Below, piece after piece: positions 46,912 to 59,008 of a stretch of 64,000 bases of DNA. How positions within the stretch are numbered: position 1 is the first letter of the stretch; each line of letters starts with the position of its first letter. The notes beneath the pieces are model-generated. The model searched no databases. It had not been told where the DNA came from and saw only the letters and a list, made by a program, of their open reading frames with translations. The DNA is taken from positions 90,788,327 to 90,852,326 of the forward strand of contig CM073891.1 of assembly GCA_037176705.1 (NCBI GenBank), read 5' to 3'. The DNA is from Molossus alvarezi (Eukaryota; Chordata; Mammalia; Chiroptera; Molossidae). The translations under genes were made by a program, and so were the position numbers.

Positions 46912-49900
46912 AAAACACTTCTGGAGGACTTTAAGGGAGAGAACAACACCAATACAATCATAGTAGGGGACTTTAATACCAGACTGACCTCCTAGAAAAA
47001 AATTTAAAGGAAACAGAGACCCTAAACAATGCACTAGAGCAGAAAGATTTAATTGATATTTAAGTGCATTTTACTCCCCAAACTGCAGACTATACATTCT
47101 TCTCAAGTGCACATGGTGCATTCTCAAAGTTAGAACACATGTTAGCACACAAACTAAATCTCTACAAGTTCAAGAAGATTGAAATCATATCAAGTATCTT
47201 CTCAAATTAAAATAACATAAAACTAGAAATCAATTACAGTAAAAACACTCAAAAATGTTCAAACATATGAGGGTTAAATAGCATGTTATTAAACAATGAT
47301 TAGATTATAAATGAGATCAAGAAAAAAATAAAAAACTAATGAAAATAAACACAACAAGACAAAATCTATGGGACACAGTGAAAACAGTACTGAGAGGGAA
47401 GTTCCTAGTATTACAGGCCTACCTCAAAAACAAGAAAACTTTTAAATAAATTATCTTACCCTACAACTTAGAGAATCAGAAAGAGAACAGAAATAAAAAT
47501 AAAACAGTGTAAGTAGAAGTAAAGAAATAATAAAGAGCAGAGTGGAAATAAATGACATAGAGACTAAAAAACAAAAACAAAAGTACAATGAAACCATGAA
47601 CTGGTTCTTTGAAAATACAAATAAGATTGATCAACCTTTAGCCAGAGAGAGAGTCTAAATTAATAAAATCAGAAACAAAAGAAGTAACAACTGACACCAC
47701 AGAAATACAATGGATAATAAGAAAATAGTATGAAAAATTATATGCCAACAAATTGGACAACCTAGATGAAATAAACAAATTTCTAGAATTATACAATCTT
47801 ACCAAATTCAAGCAGGAAGAGTCAGAAAACCTGAACAGACAAATAACAACTTAGGAAATTGAAGCTGTAATCAATATACTACCAGCAATCAAAAGCCCTG
47901 GTATGGATGGCTTCACAGGGGTGTTTTACAAACATTCAAAGAAGAACTAATAACCATTCTCCACACTATTCTAGAAAATTCAAGAGGAAGGAAGACTTCC
48001 AAGCTCTTTTTATGAGGCCAACATAATCCTAAATCCAAAATTAGAAAGAGACACAACAAAGAAAGAAATTTACAGGTCAATATCCCTGATGAACACAGAT
48101 GCCAAAATCTTCAACAAAATATTAGTAAATTTGATCCATCAATATATTAAAAATATTATTCACCATGGCCAAGTGGGATATATCCTAGGGTTGTAAGAAT
48201 GGTACAATATTTGCAAGTCAATAAATGTGATATATCACATAAACAGAATGAAAGATAAAAAAACCATATGATCATATCAATAGATACTGAAAAGGCATTT
48301 GACAAAAGCCAGCACTCATTTTTGATAAAAACTCTCAGAAAAGTAGGAATAGAAGGATCATACTTCATCATAATAAAGGCCATATATGACAAACCTACAG
48401 CCAGCATCATACTCAATGGGCAAACACTAAAAGCATTTTCCTTAAGAACAGATATAAGACAGGGATATCCATTTTCACCACTCTTTTTCAGCATAGTACT
48501 GGAAGTCTTAACCACAGCAATTAGGCAAGAGGAAAAAATAAAAGGCATCCAAATTGGAAAGGAGGAAGTGAAACTGTCATTATTCACAGATGACATGATA
48601 TTGTATGTAGAAAATTCTAAACAGTCCACCAAAAAAATACTAAATTTAATAAATTAATTTGGCAAAGTGGAAGGATACAAGATTAGCATATAGAAATTGA
48701 TGGCAGAAAAAAAACTAAAAGAAAAACCATTTACCATTGCAACAACAACAAAAAATTAAGGTACCCAGGAATAAACATAACAAAGGAGGTAAAAGATATA
48801 TTGTAAGAAAACTACAAGACATTGAAATAAGAAATAGAAGAAAATGTAAATAAGTGGAAACATATACCATGTTCATGGATTGGAACAATCAACATCATTA
48901 AAATTGTCCATACTACCAAAAACAATCTACAGATTCAATGCAATACCATTGAAATACTGATGGCATATTTCACAGATCTGTCACAATTACTCCAAAAGTT
49001 TATATGGAATAAAGAAAGACACCAATAGCCACAGCAATCTTGAAAAAGAAGAACAAAGTTGGAAGGATTACAATTCTGAGTATCAGGTTCTACTATAAAG
49101 CCATTGTAACAACAACAACAACAGCAACAACAACAACAACAAAAGCCTGGTACTTGCACAGGAACAGGCATATAGATCAAATGAGAACAGAGAACCCAGA
49201 AATAGACCTAAGACATTATGCTCGATTAATATTTGACAAAGAAGGCAAGAGCATACAATGGAGTAAAGACAATCTTTTCAATAAATGGTATTAGGGAAAT
49301 TGGACAGGTATATGCAAAATAATGAAACTAGACCACCAACCTACACCATACACAAGAATAAAGTCAAATGGATAACTACTTAACTTTGACTCTTCAAATT
49401 ATAAAAGTTCTTGAAGAAAATTTAGGCAGCAAAATCTCAGACATCACTTGTAGCAGAATTTTCACTGATAACATTTCCTAGGGCAAGAGAAACAAAGGGA
49501 AAAACAAACATACAAAAAAAAAGAGATTACATCAAACTAAAATGTTTCTATACAGCAATAGGAAACAGCACCAAAATAAAAAGGGAACCCACTGTATATG
49601 ACAACATATTTGCCAATGATACATCAGATAAAGGGTTAATATGCAAAATATACAAAGTATTTCTCCAACTCAATGGAAGAAAGACAACTAATTAAAAAAT
49701 GGACAGTTGACCTGAATAAACACTTCTCCAAAGAGGACCTACAAATGGTCAAGAGACATATGAAAAAAAATGCTCAATGTCACTAATCATCAGAGAGGTA
49801 CAAATTAAAATGACTTTGAATTATTACCTCACACTCACCAGAATGGCTACCATCAACAAATCACCAAACAACAAGTGCTGGCAAGGATGTGGAGAAAAAG

Positions 49901-50195
49901 ATACTCTAGTACACTGCTGGTGGAAATAGACTGGTGAAGCCACTATGAAAAACAATATGATCTTTCCTCAAAAAACTAAAAATGGAACTGCCATTGACCC
50001 AGTGATTCTACTTCTAGAAATATATCCTAAGAAGCTCAAAACACCAACTAGAAAGAATATATGCATACTTATATTTGCAGCATCATTATTCACAATGGCT
50101 AATATCCTGAAACAGCCCAAGTCAGTAAATAAGTGATAAAAAAGCTGTGGTACATACACACATTGGAATACTATGCAGCTTTAAGAAAGAAAGAT
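46912..50195 (+). pseudogene. L1-5 ORF2 pseudogene, N- and C-terminally truncated
   Basis: It starts inside the endonuclease domain ([13 protein letters not shown]) and keeps the RT region best. A 129-codon open stretch (48268-48657) includes [20 protein letters not shown] and the RT active-site FTDD (the FADD position in L1-6) followed by MILYVEN. A (CAA)n run at 49109-49142 breaks the downstream part. The cysteine-rich region ([16 protein letters not shown]) is near 49870-49900. Stops and frameshifts are numerous. Confidence 0.85.
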
Positions 50196-50199
50196 CTCT

Positions 50200-50343
50200 G
50201 CCCTGGCCAGTTTGGCTCAGCGGTTGAGCATTGGCCTGCAGACCAGAGAGTCCTGGGTTCGGTTCCCGCTAGAGGCACGTACCACAAAAAAGAAAAAAGA
50301 AAGAAAGAAAGAAAGAGAAAGAAGGAAAGAAAGAGAAAAAGAA
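50200..50343 (+). mobile_element. Short tRNA-only Ves SINE (class C), copy 3
   Basis: CCCTGGCCAGTTTGGCTCAG, TTGGCCTGCAGACCAGAGAG, GGGTTCGGTTCCCGC, GAGGCACGTACCACA, then a long A/AAAG-rich tail (to about 50343). Same body end as copies 1 and 2. The L1-5 sequence is not resumed after it, so the right flank was lost or rearranged. Confidence 0.88.
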
Positions 50344-50409
50344 GGATAAGAAAGTGTGTCATATGTCACATACTTACAACTAAAAATCTTGGAGTCATAG
50401 CCCCTCCTA

Positions 50410-50800
50410 TCCCTGTTTTGTCATATCCAGTAAGTCAACAGCACCTATTTCCAAATAATTTTCTCTTATCCACCATGCCACAGTCTCACTCAGACTCTCA
50501 GCATTTCTTACTTGGTTAGCAAAGCAATCTCCCAGTTTCTCAGTCATTTACTCTATTCCCCGTGCTAATCAGAATAATCTTTCTAAAATACGTACATGCT
50601 CACAGATGGCTTAGTCTCCCTTTTCAATTGAAACCCAATAACCCAACAAGATAAATTCAAGGTTGGCATAGAATATACATCTTTTTAGAGCCTGATCCCT
50701 ATTCCAGTCTCACCTTGTAGCTACTCCTACTTGATTTCCTCAGTCCCTGGCTCTGCCTGGAATGTTTCCTGGGCTCTCCATCATCATCCCAGGGAAGTGA
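50410..50800 (+). repeat. LINE-2 fragment
   Basis: AATAATCTTTCTAAAATACGTACATG, AATTGAAACCCAATAA, AAGATAAATTCAAGGTTGGCATAGAATATACA, GCCTGATCCC and CTGGCTCTGCCTGGAATGTTTCC follow the L2 sense pattern (GTGATCTTTCTAAAATGCAA...CTGCCTGGAATG). Confidence 0.6.
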
Positions 50801-51607
50801 TTATCTATACACTCGCGTAAGGATAGAATTTGTTCACGAAGGATAGAGTTACTGATTTCCTTGTGGTTACAGAAAAAGGGCACATAATAATCATGTCTAC
50901 TCCCATGAGTTAACTTGGGAGTATGGCATAATTCTAAAGGAATTTTTATAAGTGTAGAATTTAGAGATAAATAAATAAATTATTTTTGTAGTGTTCTTAA
51001 AAACGGAATAGGTAAAATTTTACTTAAAAGCTTTTGAATAGAAGTCTTCCTGGTATTTAAATTAAGTTAGATTTGGCCCACTGGGTGGAGCAGGTAATAA
51101 GGAGGAAAGAGGAGAGGGCAGTCTCATACACAATAGAGAAAACACACAGCAAAGGCTAATGCCATTGGTTAGTATGGTTTGTGGAAAAATTTTTCATCCC
51201 TAATAAATCATGGCTAAATCTTCCTTTCTAATTTGAAGCCGATTTTTAATAGAAAGTAAATTAAAGAGTAAGTGTACTCATTTACATACTCAATTTTAAA
51301 GTTACCTGCTTGATCTCTGTGTGGAAACTTTGTATCATCATTTATTTGGTCAAAAGGAAGAATTCAAAGAGAACTGAACACAAAAAGATAAAATTAAATT
51401 AAATTTGAATTAATATGGATGCCAATGGGGGCTGATTTCACAGGAGAGGGTCATTCATTAATCAAACAGTAACTGATCATGGTAGGGGTTCAAGTGTTTG
51501 GTGCCATATCTAGGAGAGTAAATTCCACGGAGAGAAGGGGGCAGCAGGGAGAGTACAGACCAATAGCAGAGGAAAGCCCCTAATAAGAAGGAAATAATGA
51601 GACTCTA
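50801..51607. other. No gene recognised
   Basis: AT-rich sequence with no named repeat or convincing frame. Confidence 0.4.
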
Positions 51608-51618
51608 AAAAGCACCAT

Positions 51619-51828
51619 CAGCCTGGCCGTTGTGGATCAGCGGACTGAGTGTCAGGCCATGGACTAAGAGGTCCTGGTTTGATTCCCAGTCAAGGCACAT
51701 ACCCGGGTTGTGGGGTCCATCCCCAGTGGGGAGCATGCAGGAGGCAGCTAATCAATGTTTCTCTCTCTCATCAATGTTTCTATCCTCTCTAAAAAAAAAA
51801 ATTTTTTTTAAATATATTTTTAAAAATA
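51619..51828 (+). mobile_element. Ves SINE, subfamily B
   Basis: Head AGCCTGGCCGTTGTGGATCAG, TCCTGGTTTGATTCCC (B box), GTCAAGGCACATACCCGGG, CCCCAGTGGGGAGCATGCAGG, two AATGTTTCT blocks and an A-run. Flanks AAAAGCACCATCA / AAAATGCATCATTG form a diverged target duplication. Confidence 0.9.
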
Positions 51829-51844
51829 TTAAAATGCATCATTG

Positions 51845-53020
51845 GAGATAGGGAAGTCACATCCTATTGTTTCTGAACAATGAAGGCTTTTCACACTTAT
51901 CCTCATACCAGTTGATATGTAAAACCTGCATTTATACTCATTTCCTTTAGTTACACAATATCTTACACTTGAATATAAGAGTTTTACTATTAAGCTGGAA
52001 CTAAGAACTCTGCTTTAATGTTAAACTTATGCAGTTTATAGTTTTCATTCTTTTACTTTACATTTTTCCAATTCCTTTCCAGTTCGATAAGTGGAATAAG
52101 TGTGGTGGTGTTAAGAAATGCATTCTGTAGTGCAAGCAAACGCCAGACACAGATGAATTTCCATGTGAAAACAATTCACTGTTTTGTTTAAACGTTTGTT
52201 TAGATAAAACCACAGTTTGAGGTATCAAGCTCTTCCACAAAATAGGTCATTTCTAATCTAGAAGTTGCAGAACTGTTTCTCTAAAACAGATATGACATAC
52301 TCCTATTAAAGAGAAACAATTATCATGAGTATAATTTTTATTATAAAGTTGCTTAAATAATGAACAAACTAAACCAGTAATGAAACCTTGCATTTATAGC
52401 TCTTACACATCTATATGTTAAAATAAATCTATAAGCAAACCATTAAGCAATAATATTAGAAATAAACTGTTAGTTTAATATGACCAAGGATGTTTCTTTG
52501 CTGAAAGTCAATTACAGGTATTGGGTTTAGAATAGGAAAATATGGCTCCTGATATTGTCCTTTACTGTCTGTTTCTATACACTCGTTGACATAAATATAT
52601 TTCTGTAATTCACTAGTATTAACCCCTTTGAGAATCTTTTACTTTTGTTGTTACCTAAGGATAATCTGAGTAATCACAAAAGCCAATTTTAATGAGATGG
52701 TACTAGATAACTCTATAAAGATATTATTCTTCCCTTGAAGATAAATTTAGCATTTGATGTTAATTAAATCTACTTTGGTTGATTATCTAATTATATTATA
52801 ACTGCACTTATGAACAGAAAAGTGTGTTTGGCATCGTCTTTGTTCTATTCCAGCTTCAGGATAAACCAAGTCTTAATAAAGCAATAATTGACAATCTTAG
52901 ATTTTCAATGAACAGTTAGTTAATAGTCACTAACTAATTCTTTTTCCATGAGATGAAGTTTAATAAAGAGCTGCCTTAATTTCTCCTTCAATGTGAAGAC
53001 ACTGGTGTTAGGATTTACAC
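51845..53020. other. No gene recognised
   Basis: AT-rich. Frames of 60-97 codons show no recognisable product. Confidence 0.4.
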
Positions 53021-53029
53021 AGGTAATAT

Positions 53030-53450
53030 AATTCCTGATGGCCATTTTACAAGCCTCCCTACCACAGGAGAACACAGACCAAACTTTCCACCACAGGAGA
53101 ACTAGCTGGACAAGAAATGACACTGGATACCAGGAACCAAAGAAGCACCTAACTGTACATCTGCTTTTCTGTAGACCCAACCCTCTGCCCAAACCCACCA
53201 ACCAAGACCTCAAAACCCACTGACTGATGAAAGCTTCCTATCAATGGATGTATATAAGGATAAAACTTCAGGTCCTAGGGTCTGCCATTAACCCAATACT
53301 CTATGGCTCAGTGATGTGTAGCCCTTACCTTTGGATATTCCCATCACCCATTCCCTTTTCTTTAAATAAACCCAATTTTTCTTTATTCACCATCTGAAAT
53401 TGCTATTTAGCATACCCATGTACCGAGAACCACCGACTTTCATCTTTCAA
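53030..53450 (+). mobile_element. Probable solo LTR
   Basis: GATGGCCATTTTACAAGCC near the start, a TATA-like GTATATAAGG at 53249-53258, TTTAAATAAACCC (AATAAA near 53364) and a final ...CCACCGACTTTCA give an ordered U3-R-U5 pattern. Spacing from TATA to the polyadenylation signal is about 110 bases. Exact ends and a target duplication were not resolved. No viral coding sequence is adjacent. Confidence 0.5.
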
Positions 53451-53459
53451 TTGGTATTT

Positions 53460-54230
53460 AAGGAAGATTAGTTTAGAGAAATCAAATTGTATAGAAAGTG
53501 AGTTTACAGAGGTAAAGTATGAGACTTACATTAGATTTCTACTTCTTCTGAGGCTGAGGAAATGGAAAGAGGTGAATATAAACTGTAACTTCAAAGAAAA
53601 TGTGAAAAGAATTGATTATTGGTTGCATATTAAGTACACAAGAAGGAAAAATCTGAATTACTCTTAAATCTTCAGAGTTTTTGAATAAGTTTAAATCATG
53701 GGGTAAAGGAGTGCTTTTGTTGTAGTTACCAAGCATAAAAAGATTTGGGTGAATCACAGGATAGGCTGAATATTAGTTAATACATTTAGGAAAACAGTTT
53801 CCCAAGTGTATTATTTTGTGAGAGACTAAAACACAAAGAAAAACAAACACAAACCATGAAATCTTGTTTTGTACTCAAGGAATTTGGGAAACATTGCATA
53901 CTATACCAAGCTCTTGGAGCTCACAACGAGTATCAGCTAACAAGATCTCTGACAAGTTCTATAGTAAAGCAACTTCTTGATGTTGTTTACAAAGTTTCTC
54001 ACACTATTTGAATGTAAAAGTTTTTTATTCTCAAGTGCTAATTTAGAGAGAAAGGAGCAACAAGTTCAAGATACTCCAGGAAAGAAGAATTAACTAAATT
54101 AGTTCTTAAAAATTTTTCAAATTAACAACAATTTTATGTATTTTCTTGTGATGCTGTTGTAGTAATCAGGTCTTTGTAAATCTGATCTCCAGTATACTTT
54201 TCTGAATCATCTATTGAAATATAGATTCTA
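53460..54230. other. No gene recognised
   Basis: AT-rich, no named repeat. Confidence 0.4.
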
Positions 54231-54233
54231 AAA

Positions 54234-54375
54234 AATCTTATCTGAGCCTAAGCTAATTAAGCCAACCAATTTATCTGTAATTACTAAATTAATAAACTAA
54301 GATAAATCTTATTTAAGCCTAAACTATCTAAGGCAATCAGTTTAATTCAATTCACCTACAATTTGCTAAATCAAT
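54234..54375 (+). repeat. Diverged tandem duplication, period about 71
   Basis: AATCTTATCTGAGCCTAAGC at 54234 is matched by AATCTTATTTAAGCCTAAAC at 54305. The similarity continues (TAATTAAGCCAACCAATTTA / TATCTAAGGCAATCAGTTTA, then CTAAATTAATA / CTAAATCAATA). Two old copies of one unit. Confidence 0.65.
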
Positions 54376-54929
54376 ATTTTGTTATATACTTGTCTCCATA
54401 AAAACATGCCTCTTTAGTGTCAATATTTTTGTCAATAAGAAAGCCTATATTTCTAAAAATTATAAAATATGTTTTCTAATCTAAGGAATACTAATTACTC
54501 ACTTCTAACTTTTTCCCTCCCTATCTGATCCCTCTAGAATTTGGCAATTTTTAATAGGTGAATTATGACAATACATTTCTTTGCATAAATCCAATAAGAT
54601 TGGTTCCAAACTATGTGATCTTATTGACTAAGACTTGACTAAAATTCCATGTTTAAGAGACATGCCCACACTCTGTGTGCCACCAGAAGGCCTTGAGAAA
54701 TTTAGATGGACTCTCAAAGCTATTTTCTCAGGGGGAAAATTATGCAGTTGAAAAAATATGGTTATTGTTTAAAAGAAAGGAGTGAAGGGAAGACTAAGTA
54801 ATATAGGCATGCCATTTATACAGCTTTTCCAGAAAGCTGACGTTAACACTCTCTAAGTCTGTTCCCTGCTAATTGACAAGGAAATGGACCAGACAATGGC
54901 AGTTTAGATACATGCCCAATAAGGTCTGT
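54376..54929. other. No gene recognised
   Basis: Nothing supportable apart from AT-rich sequence. Confidence 0.4.
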
Positions 54930-55440
54930 GTGATGTGTGAAGGTACTTACCTGTCAGTCACTCCTAGAAACGGGTAATTGGGCAGAATAGATGTGGCCAA
55001 TACAAGCACATGAAACCTGAATATTTAATCTTTTGAACAAAAGAAGGTGCTCTCTCCTTTGCTCTCTTGCTGCCTGCACCAAAGTCCCAGCTTGTGGGCC
55101 TCCCACACCCTGCATTTGCCCATGTGGCTAATGACCATGTGGGACCCATACAATGGACTGATGGACTGAATCTAGCCTGATGCCTGATGTTACATGGAAC
55201 CCAGCTTCACCATGGAAAGGAAACTCTGGACCTGTCCCTGATTCTAGCTTTGCTGAATCCACAGCTGCATGTCTTCCAGGACTGTGTTAAGGGAATTGGG
55301 ACATTACAACCCCAAGAATAAAGACCATTCATCCTCCATGCAAATCTTAGAAAATTAATTTTCTTAAATATCACAAGAGTCACACCCCCGCAAGTGTCAG
55401 GAAAATCTGACCCCCTAATTCCTTCAGTAACACTTAGATA
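54930..55440 (+). mobile_element. LTR-X copy 2
   Basis: It aligns with 8073-8600: GGTACTTACCTGTCAGTCAC, CTGCATTTGCCCATGTGGCT, ACAATGGACTGATGGACTG, GGAAACTCTGGACCTG, GCTGAATCCACAGCTGCATG and GGGAATTGGGACATTACAA. AATAAA lies at 55317-55322. Same orientation as copy 1. A minus-strand 61-codon frame inside is a chance reading. Confidence 0.6.
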
Positions 55441-57059
55441 TCAAAACACTTCATTTAATAATTTGAGCTATTCTAAGATAGTTAAAACACATTTTTTCTG
55501 GAATTTCTTTCAAATTTCTTAAAATTTTAATTTTGTTTCAATTGAACTCAACTGAAATATTTTGAATATAAATTGGAGCAAATAAGGAGATCATAGATGT
55601 AACTAAAATGGGAGGCCTTCATTAGCCTTAATTATAATAAAAAGCTTTAAAAAAGGCCTAATACTTTACTTGGTCACATGGCTTATGGCAGTCTTTCTAG
55701 GAAAGAAACAAAGCTTGCTTTCCTGAAAGATGGCAAGAAAGTAACCTCAGGATACTTTGGGAACCTCAAGGACTTGAGGACACTGCCCAAATCTACAGGT
55801 GTTCCAGGCACAGCCTGAAGGCAATTGTGACTTTGGCTTCTCTGCCCTGAGCTCAAGCTAAAAGTGTTTTGTTTGTTTGTTTGTTTGTTTTTAATAAATA
55901 AATACAATTCTAACAAAACAAATTTAAGAAAGCCTATGTGATCAATGTGATCAATTGCTACTCTTGTTATATTTATGCAAATAATTAAGCCAGACTAAAC
56001 TAGACTTAATACAGTCTCCTTAAACTGTGGGAAAAGAAAAAAAAATGTATTTCAATGGACACCACAATGCCCAATTGTGGTTATTAAACTCTAATGCAGT
56101 TAACTGTCTTCAAAATTTTGTTTTAAGACTATATGCTATACAGACCTCAGTCTCTGATGACATCACCAGAAGTATTCTACCTGTAGACAATCTATCAGAT
56201 TGTCACTGTTTGCTTTTATTTCAGTGAAAGCCTTGTATCTGAAAGTCTTCACAACTGGCTTATAATTTACTATGCACATTGACTTTTGTGTTTTATTTGC
56301 TTCTATTTTCATAGAATATAGGCCTATGTCCCTGTGTACCTAATTACTTAGTCTCACAATGTAGGCCTCATGTTAAAAGCCATCTGCATCACCATCTTCT
56401 GAAATAAGATTCAGTGGCTTGGACTTATGGTTGAGTCAATAAAACATGGACGGTCTGTCAGCTTCATTGAAAACTGCTTTTCCTCTTTTGCCCAAAGAGC
56501 TCACACAGAAAAGCTTCACACTTTCCCATAGGAAAAATCTTAAAGTATCTTCTTTAGGTTAATTTAGGTTAAGTATAGTGAACAAAAGGTCTTCAGAGAG
56601 GTGCAACACACCTGCCTCCAGCAAAGACACTCCTCCAACCTACCTGGGAACTCTATAAGTTAGTCTTTCCCCTTTGTCACGAGTTTTTGCTTCTCACTAA
56701 AACTTTGGTTGTTAAAAGTCTCCTCACTTTTAAGTTTGCCTTTTAAACTTCTTGTCAAATTTTTCATTTTCATAATGCAACAAGGATGCCAGCTTGTCCA
56801 GCGCACCCTCCTCCTGGACATCGTCTATCACCTCTCAGGGACACCAGGCTGACCTGAACTTTACAGAATCCCTCTTCCCTGCATAAAAACCCCTTTCCTT
56901 CTTGCTTTCCCTTCCTCTGTCAGGCAGGACAAACCTCTAAGCCTTGGAATAGACAGGTCTCTGCCCCCTGACAGCAGAAAACAGTTACAGTTACAGAAAA
57001 TAAAAACCTTTGCCCATTTCTCTATTATGCAATTATAAAGATATTCCAGGTTTTATTTA
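55441..57059. other. No gene recognised; 1.6 kb of unassigned sequence
   Basis: Between LTR-X copy 2 and a MaLR-like LTR lies sequence I cannot name. It includes a (TTTG)n at 55868-55890 and a GC-balanced block (56580-56960) with CCTGGACATCG and CTCTGTCAGGCAGG. I looked for retroviral pol or env motifs in the frames given by eye and found none. Confidence 0.35.
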
Positions 57060-57540
57060 TTTTTTTAAAATATGGTTTTATGGGTGAATTATATTCCTCC
57101 CCCAAATATGTTGAATTTTTAACCCTAAGTATCTCAGAATACGATCTTGAGACTGGGGTTGTTACTGATGTAGTTATGATGAAGTAAAAATGAAACAGGT
57201 AAGCCTTTAATCCAATATGATTGGTGTGCTTATGTGACAAACAAATTTTGGACACAGAGACATACAGAGAGAAGATGGCCATGTGATGATGGAGGCAGAG
57301 GTTGGAGTGATGCCTCTAGAAGCCAAGGAACACCAAAGATTGCTGGCAAACACCGTAAACCAGAAGAGGCAAGGAGGAATTCTCCCTTACAGATTTCAGA
57401 GGGAGCACACACTTGCCAACACCTTGATTTTAGACATCTGACCTCTACAAACAACTGTGAGACAACAAATTTCTTTTGTTTCAATCCAGCAAGTTTGTGG
57501 TACTTTTTAGTGTGAGCAGTATGGCATTAATACACATGGT
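57060..57540 (+). mobile_element. MaLR-like LTR, third copy
   Basis: TATGGTTTTATGGGTGAATTATATTCC, CCCAAATATGTTGAATTTTTAACCC, AATCCAATATGATTGGTGTGC, GGACACAGAGACATACAGAGAGAAGATGGCCATG, CCAACACCTTGATTTTAGAC, CAACTGTGAGACAACAAATTTC and TTGTGGTACTTTTTAGTG are in MaLR LTR order, plus orientation. Frames on both strands here are chance readings. Confidence 0.65.
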
Positions 57541-57545
57541 ATGGA

Positions 57546-57765
57546 GCTGTGCAGTTCAATATAGTACCACTAGCTACATGTGTCTATTTAACTTAAATTA
57601 GTTAAAATATAATATAATTTAAATTTTAGTTCTTTGGGTGCATGAGCTACATTCAAGTTGTTCAATAGTTAAATGTGGTTAATGACTATCATATTGGGTA
57701 GTGCAGACATAGAACATTTCTCATTGCAGAATGTTTTACTGGAGAGCACTGGTATAGTGTAAAGC
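57546..57765. repeat. MER33-like MITE (hAT-Charlie)
   Basis: CAGTTCAATATAGTACCACTAGCTACATGTG, AGTTAAATGTGGTTAATGACTATCATATTGGGTAGTGCAGACATAGAACATTTC and GCAGAATGTTTTACTGGAGAGCACTGG follow MER33-type elements with their internal AT-rich near-palindrome. Confidence 0.6.
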
Positions 57766-58762
57766 TGATTATTAAATTATTTATCAATGTTCTACTGGTT
57801 CAGTGAATAGGTCTATTCATAAAAACTTGGCATTGGGAAAGAAAACAATTTTATAAAAGACATTTTGAATAGCTAACTTTAATCACAGACCTTTTTCATT
57901 TTGAGAAGTTTTACCAACCTCCTTTAGCTATTTGGGGGCAACAAGTTTTAACAGAATTTTTACCATTAAGGTAACCATATTATCCCCCAAATATAATTTG
58001 TGTGGTACAATTTAAACTCTACAATTTTTTGTCCTCAAATAAACAACTGCTTCAATGAAAAGTTTTCACGCAAACTATTTTTAATGATTTTGGAAGGCTG
58101 ATGATTTCTGACACCAGGGGTGACCTGAGAGTTGGGTGCAGCTTCCAAAATAATACACAATTTTCTGGATAAAAAAAAATATATATTTGACTAAGAAAAC
58201 AAAACAACTCGTTATCTATGTTTTCTATTTTATGCCATCAAAAGAAAACATCACACCAATAAGCAAATCTGAAGTTAATTATAGATCACCTAGAAATAAT
58301 ATTAGAAATTCATATTTCTGAAATGGAAGTAAACATCCTATAAACTTAATGAAAATGTGGTTACTCAATAATAGTGATACTACATTAAAAATTTATTTTT
58401 CAGTCTTGAGTACCACTGGTCAAATATTTTGAACACTAATCCCAAAATATGTTCTATGAAGTTAAGTGAATTGGTGGCTCTGAGCACAATTGCCTCTGTC
58501 TCAGCACTCAGAAAGTCCTGGACACAGTGTCTGCAGAGAGTGTTTCCAGAGAGCTAATGTTCTGATAATAAGTAGACAGAATCTGAAGAGTAAAATAAAA
58601 TGGAGAAGGGTTCACCTAAAAATCTGTACAAATACTAAAAAAAAATTTAAATTAAGGATGGACAACATAATACTCATCCCTAGAGAGAATAAAAACCAAT
58701 GATGATTAGATTATGTAACATTAGGAAGATAAAACTAAGAGAATGGTCCTTCTTTCTTTCTT
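57766..58762. other. No gene recognised
   Basis: AT-rich sequence. A short CTTT-type run (58750-58765) joins the T-tail of L1-6. Confidence 0.4.
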
Positions 58763-59008
58763 TCTTTTTTTTTTTATTGATTAATTTTTGTTACAGATGA
58801 TTCTCCTTTTTTCCCCCACTGATTCCCCCCTCCCCCTTCCCTCCCTGCCCCTTCCCCAGATTGTTGTCCATGTCCACTATTCATGCATACATGCGTATAA
58901 GTTCTGTGGTTCATCCCTCTCCCACCTCCCCACTCCTTAGGGGATTGTCAGTCTGTACCCCGCTTCTGCGTCTCTGGGGCTACCCCATTCCTCAAACTGT
59001 TATGTTCA

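Larger units (their letters stand above)
46190..50199 (+). mobile_element. L1-5: LINE-1 with internal deletion and missing 3' end
   Basis: 5' UTR-like sequence (about 46190-46607) leads to ORF1 (46608-46911). The sequence then jumps directly into ORF2 endonuclease coding sequence (from about 46912) and continues through RT and the C-terminal region to 50199, where a class C SINE abuts. Compared with L1-1, about 1 kb (C-terminal two thirds of ORF1 plus the first 125 or so ORF2 codons) is absent. The final part of ORF2 and the 3' UTR are also absent. Divergence is intermediate. Confidence 0.88.

Noticed and set aside
49105..49142. (CAA)n run as a possible coding polyglutamine/threonine tract
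   Set aside because: It is an expansion within decayed L1-5 ORF2. The long C-run frame opposite is an artefact of the same repeat.
55441..57059. Internal proviral region between LTR-X copy 2 and the MaLR-like LTR
   Set aside because: The two LTRs belong to different families, and no gag, pol or env motif was seen in the intervening frames.
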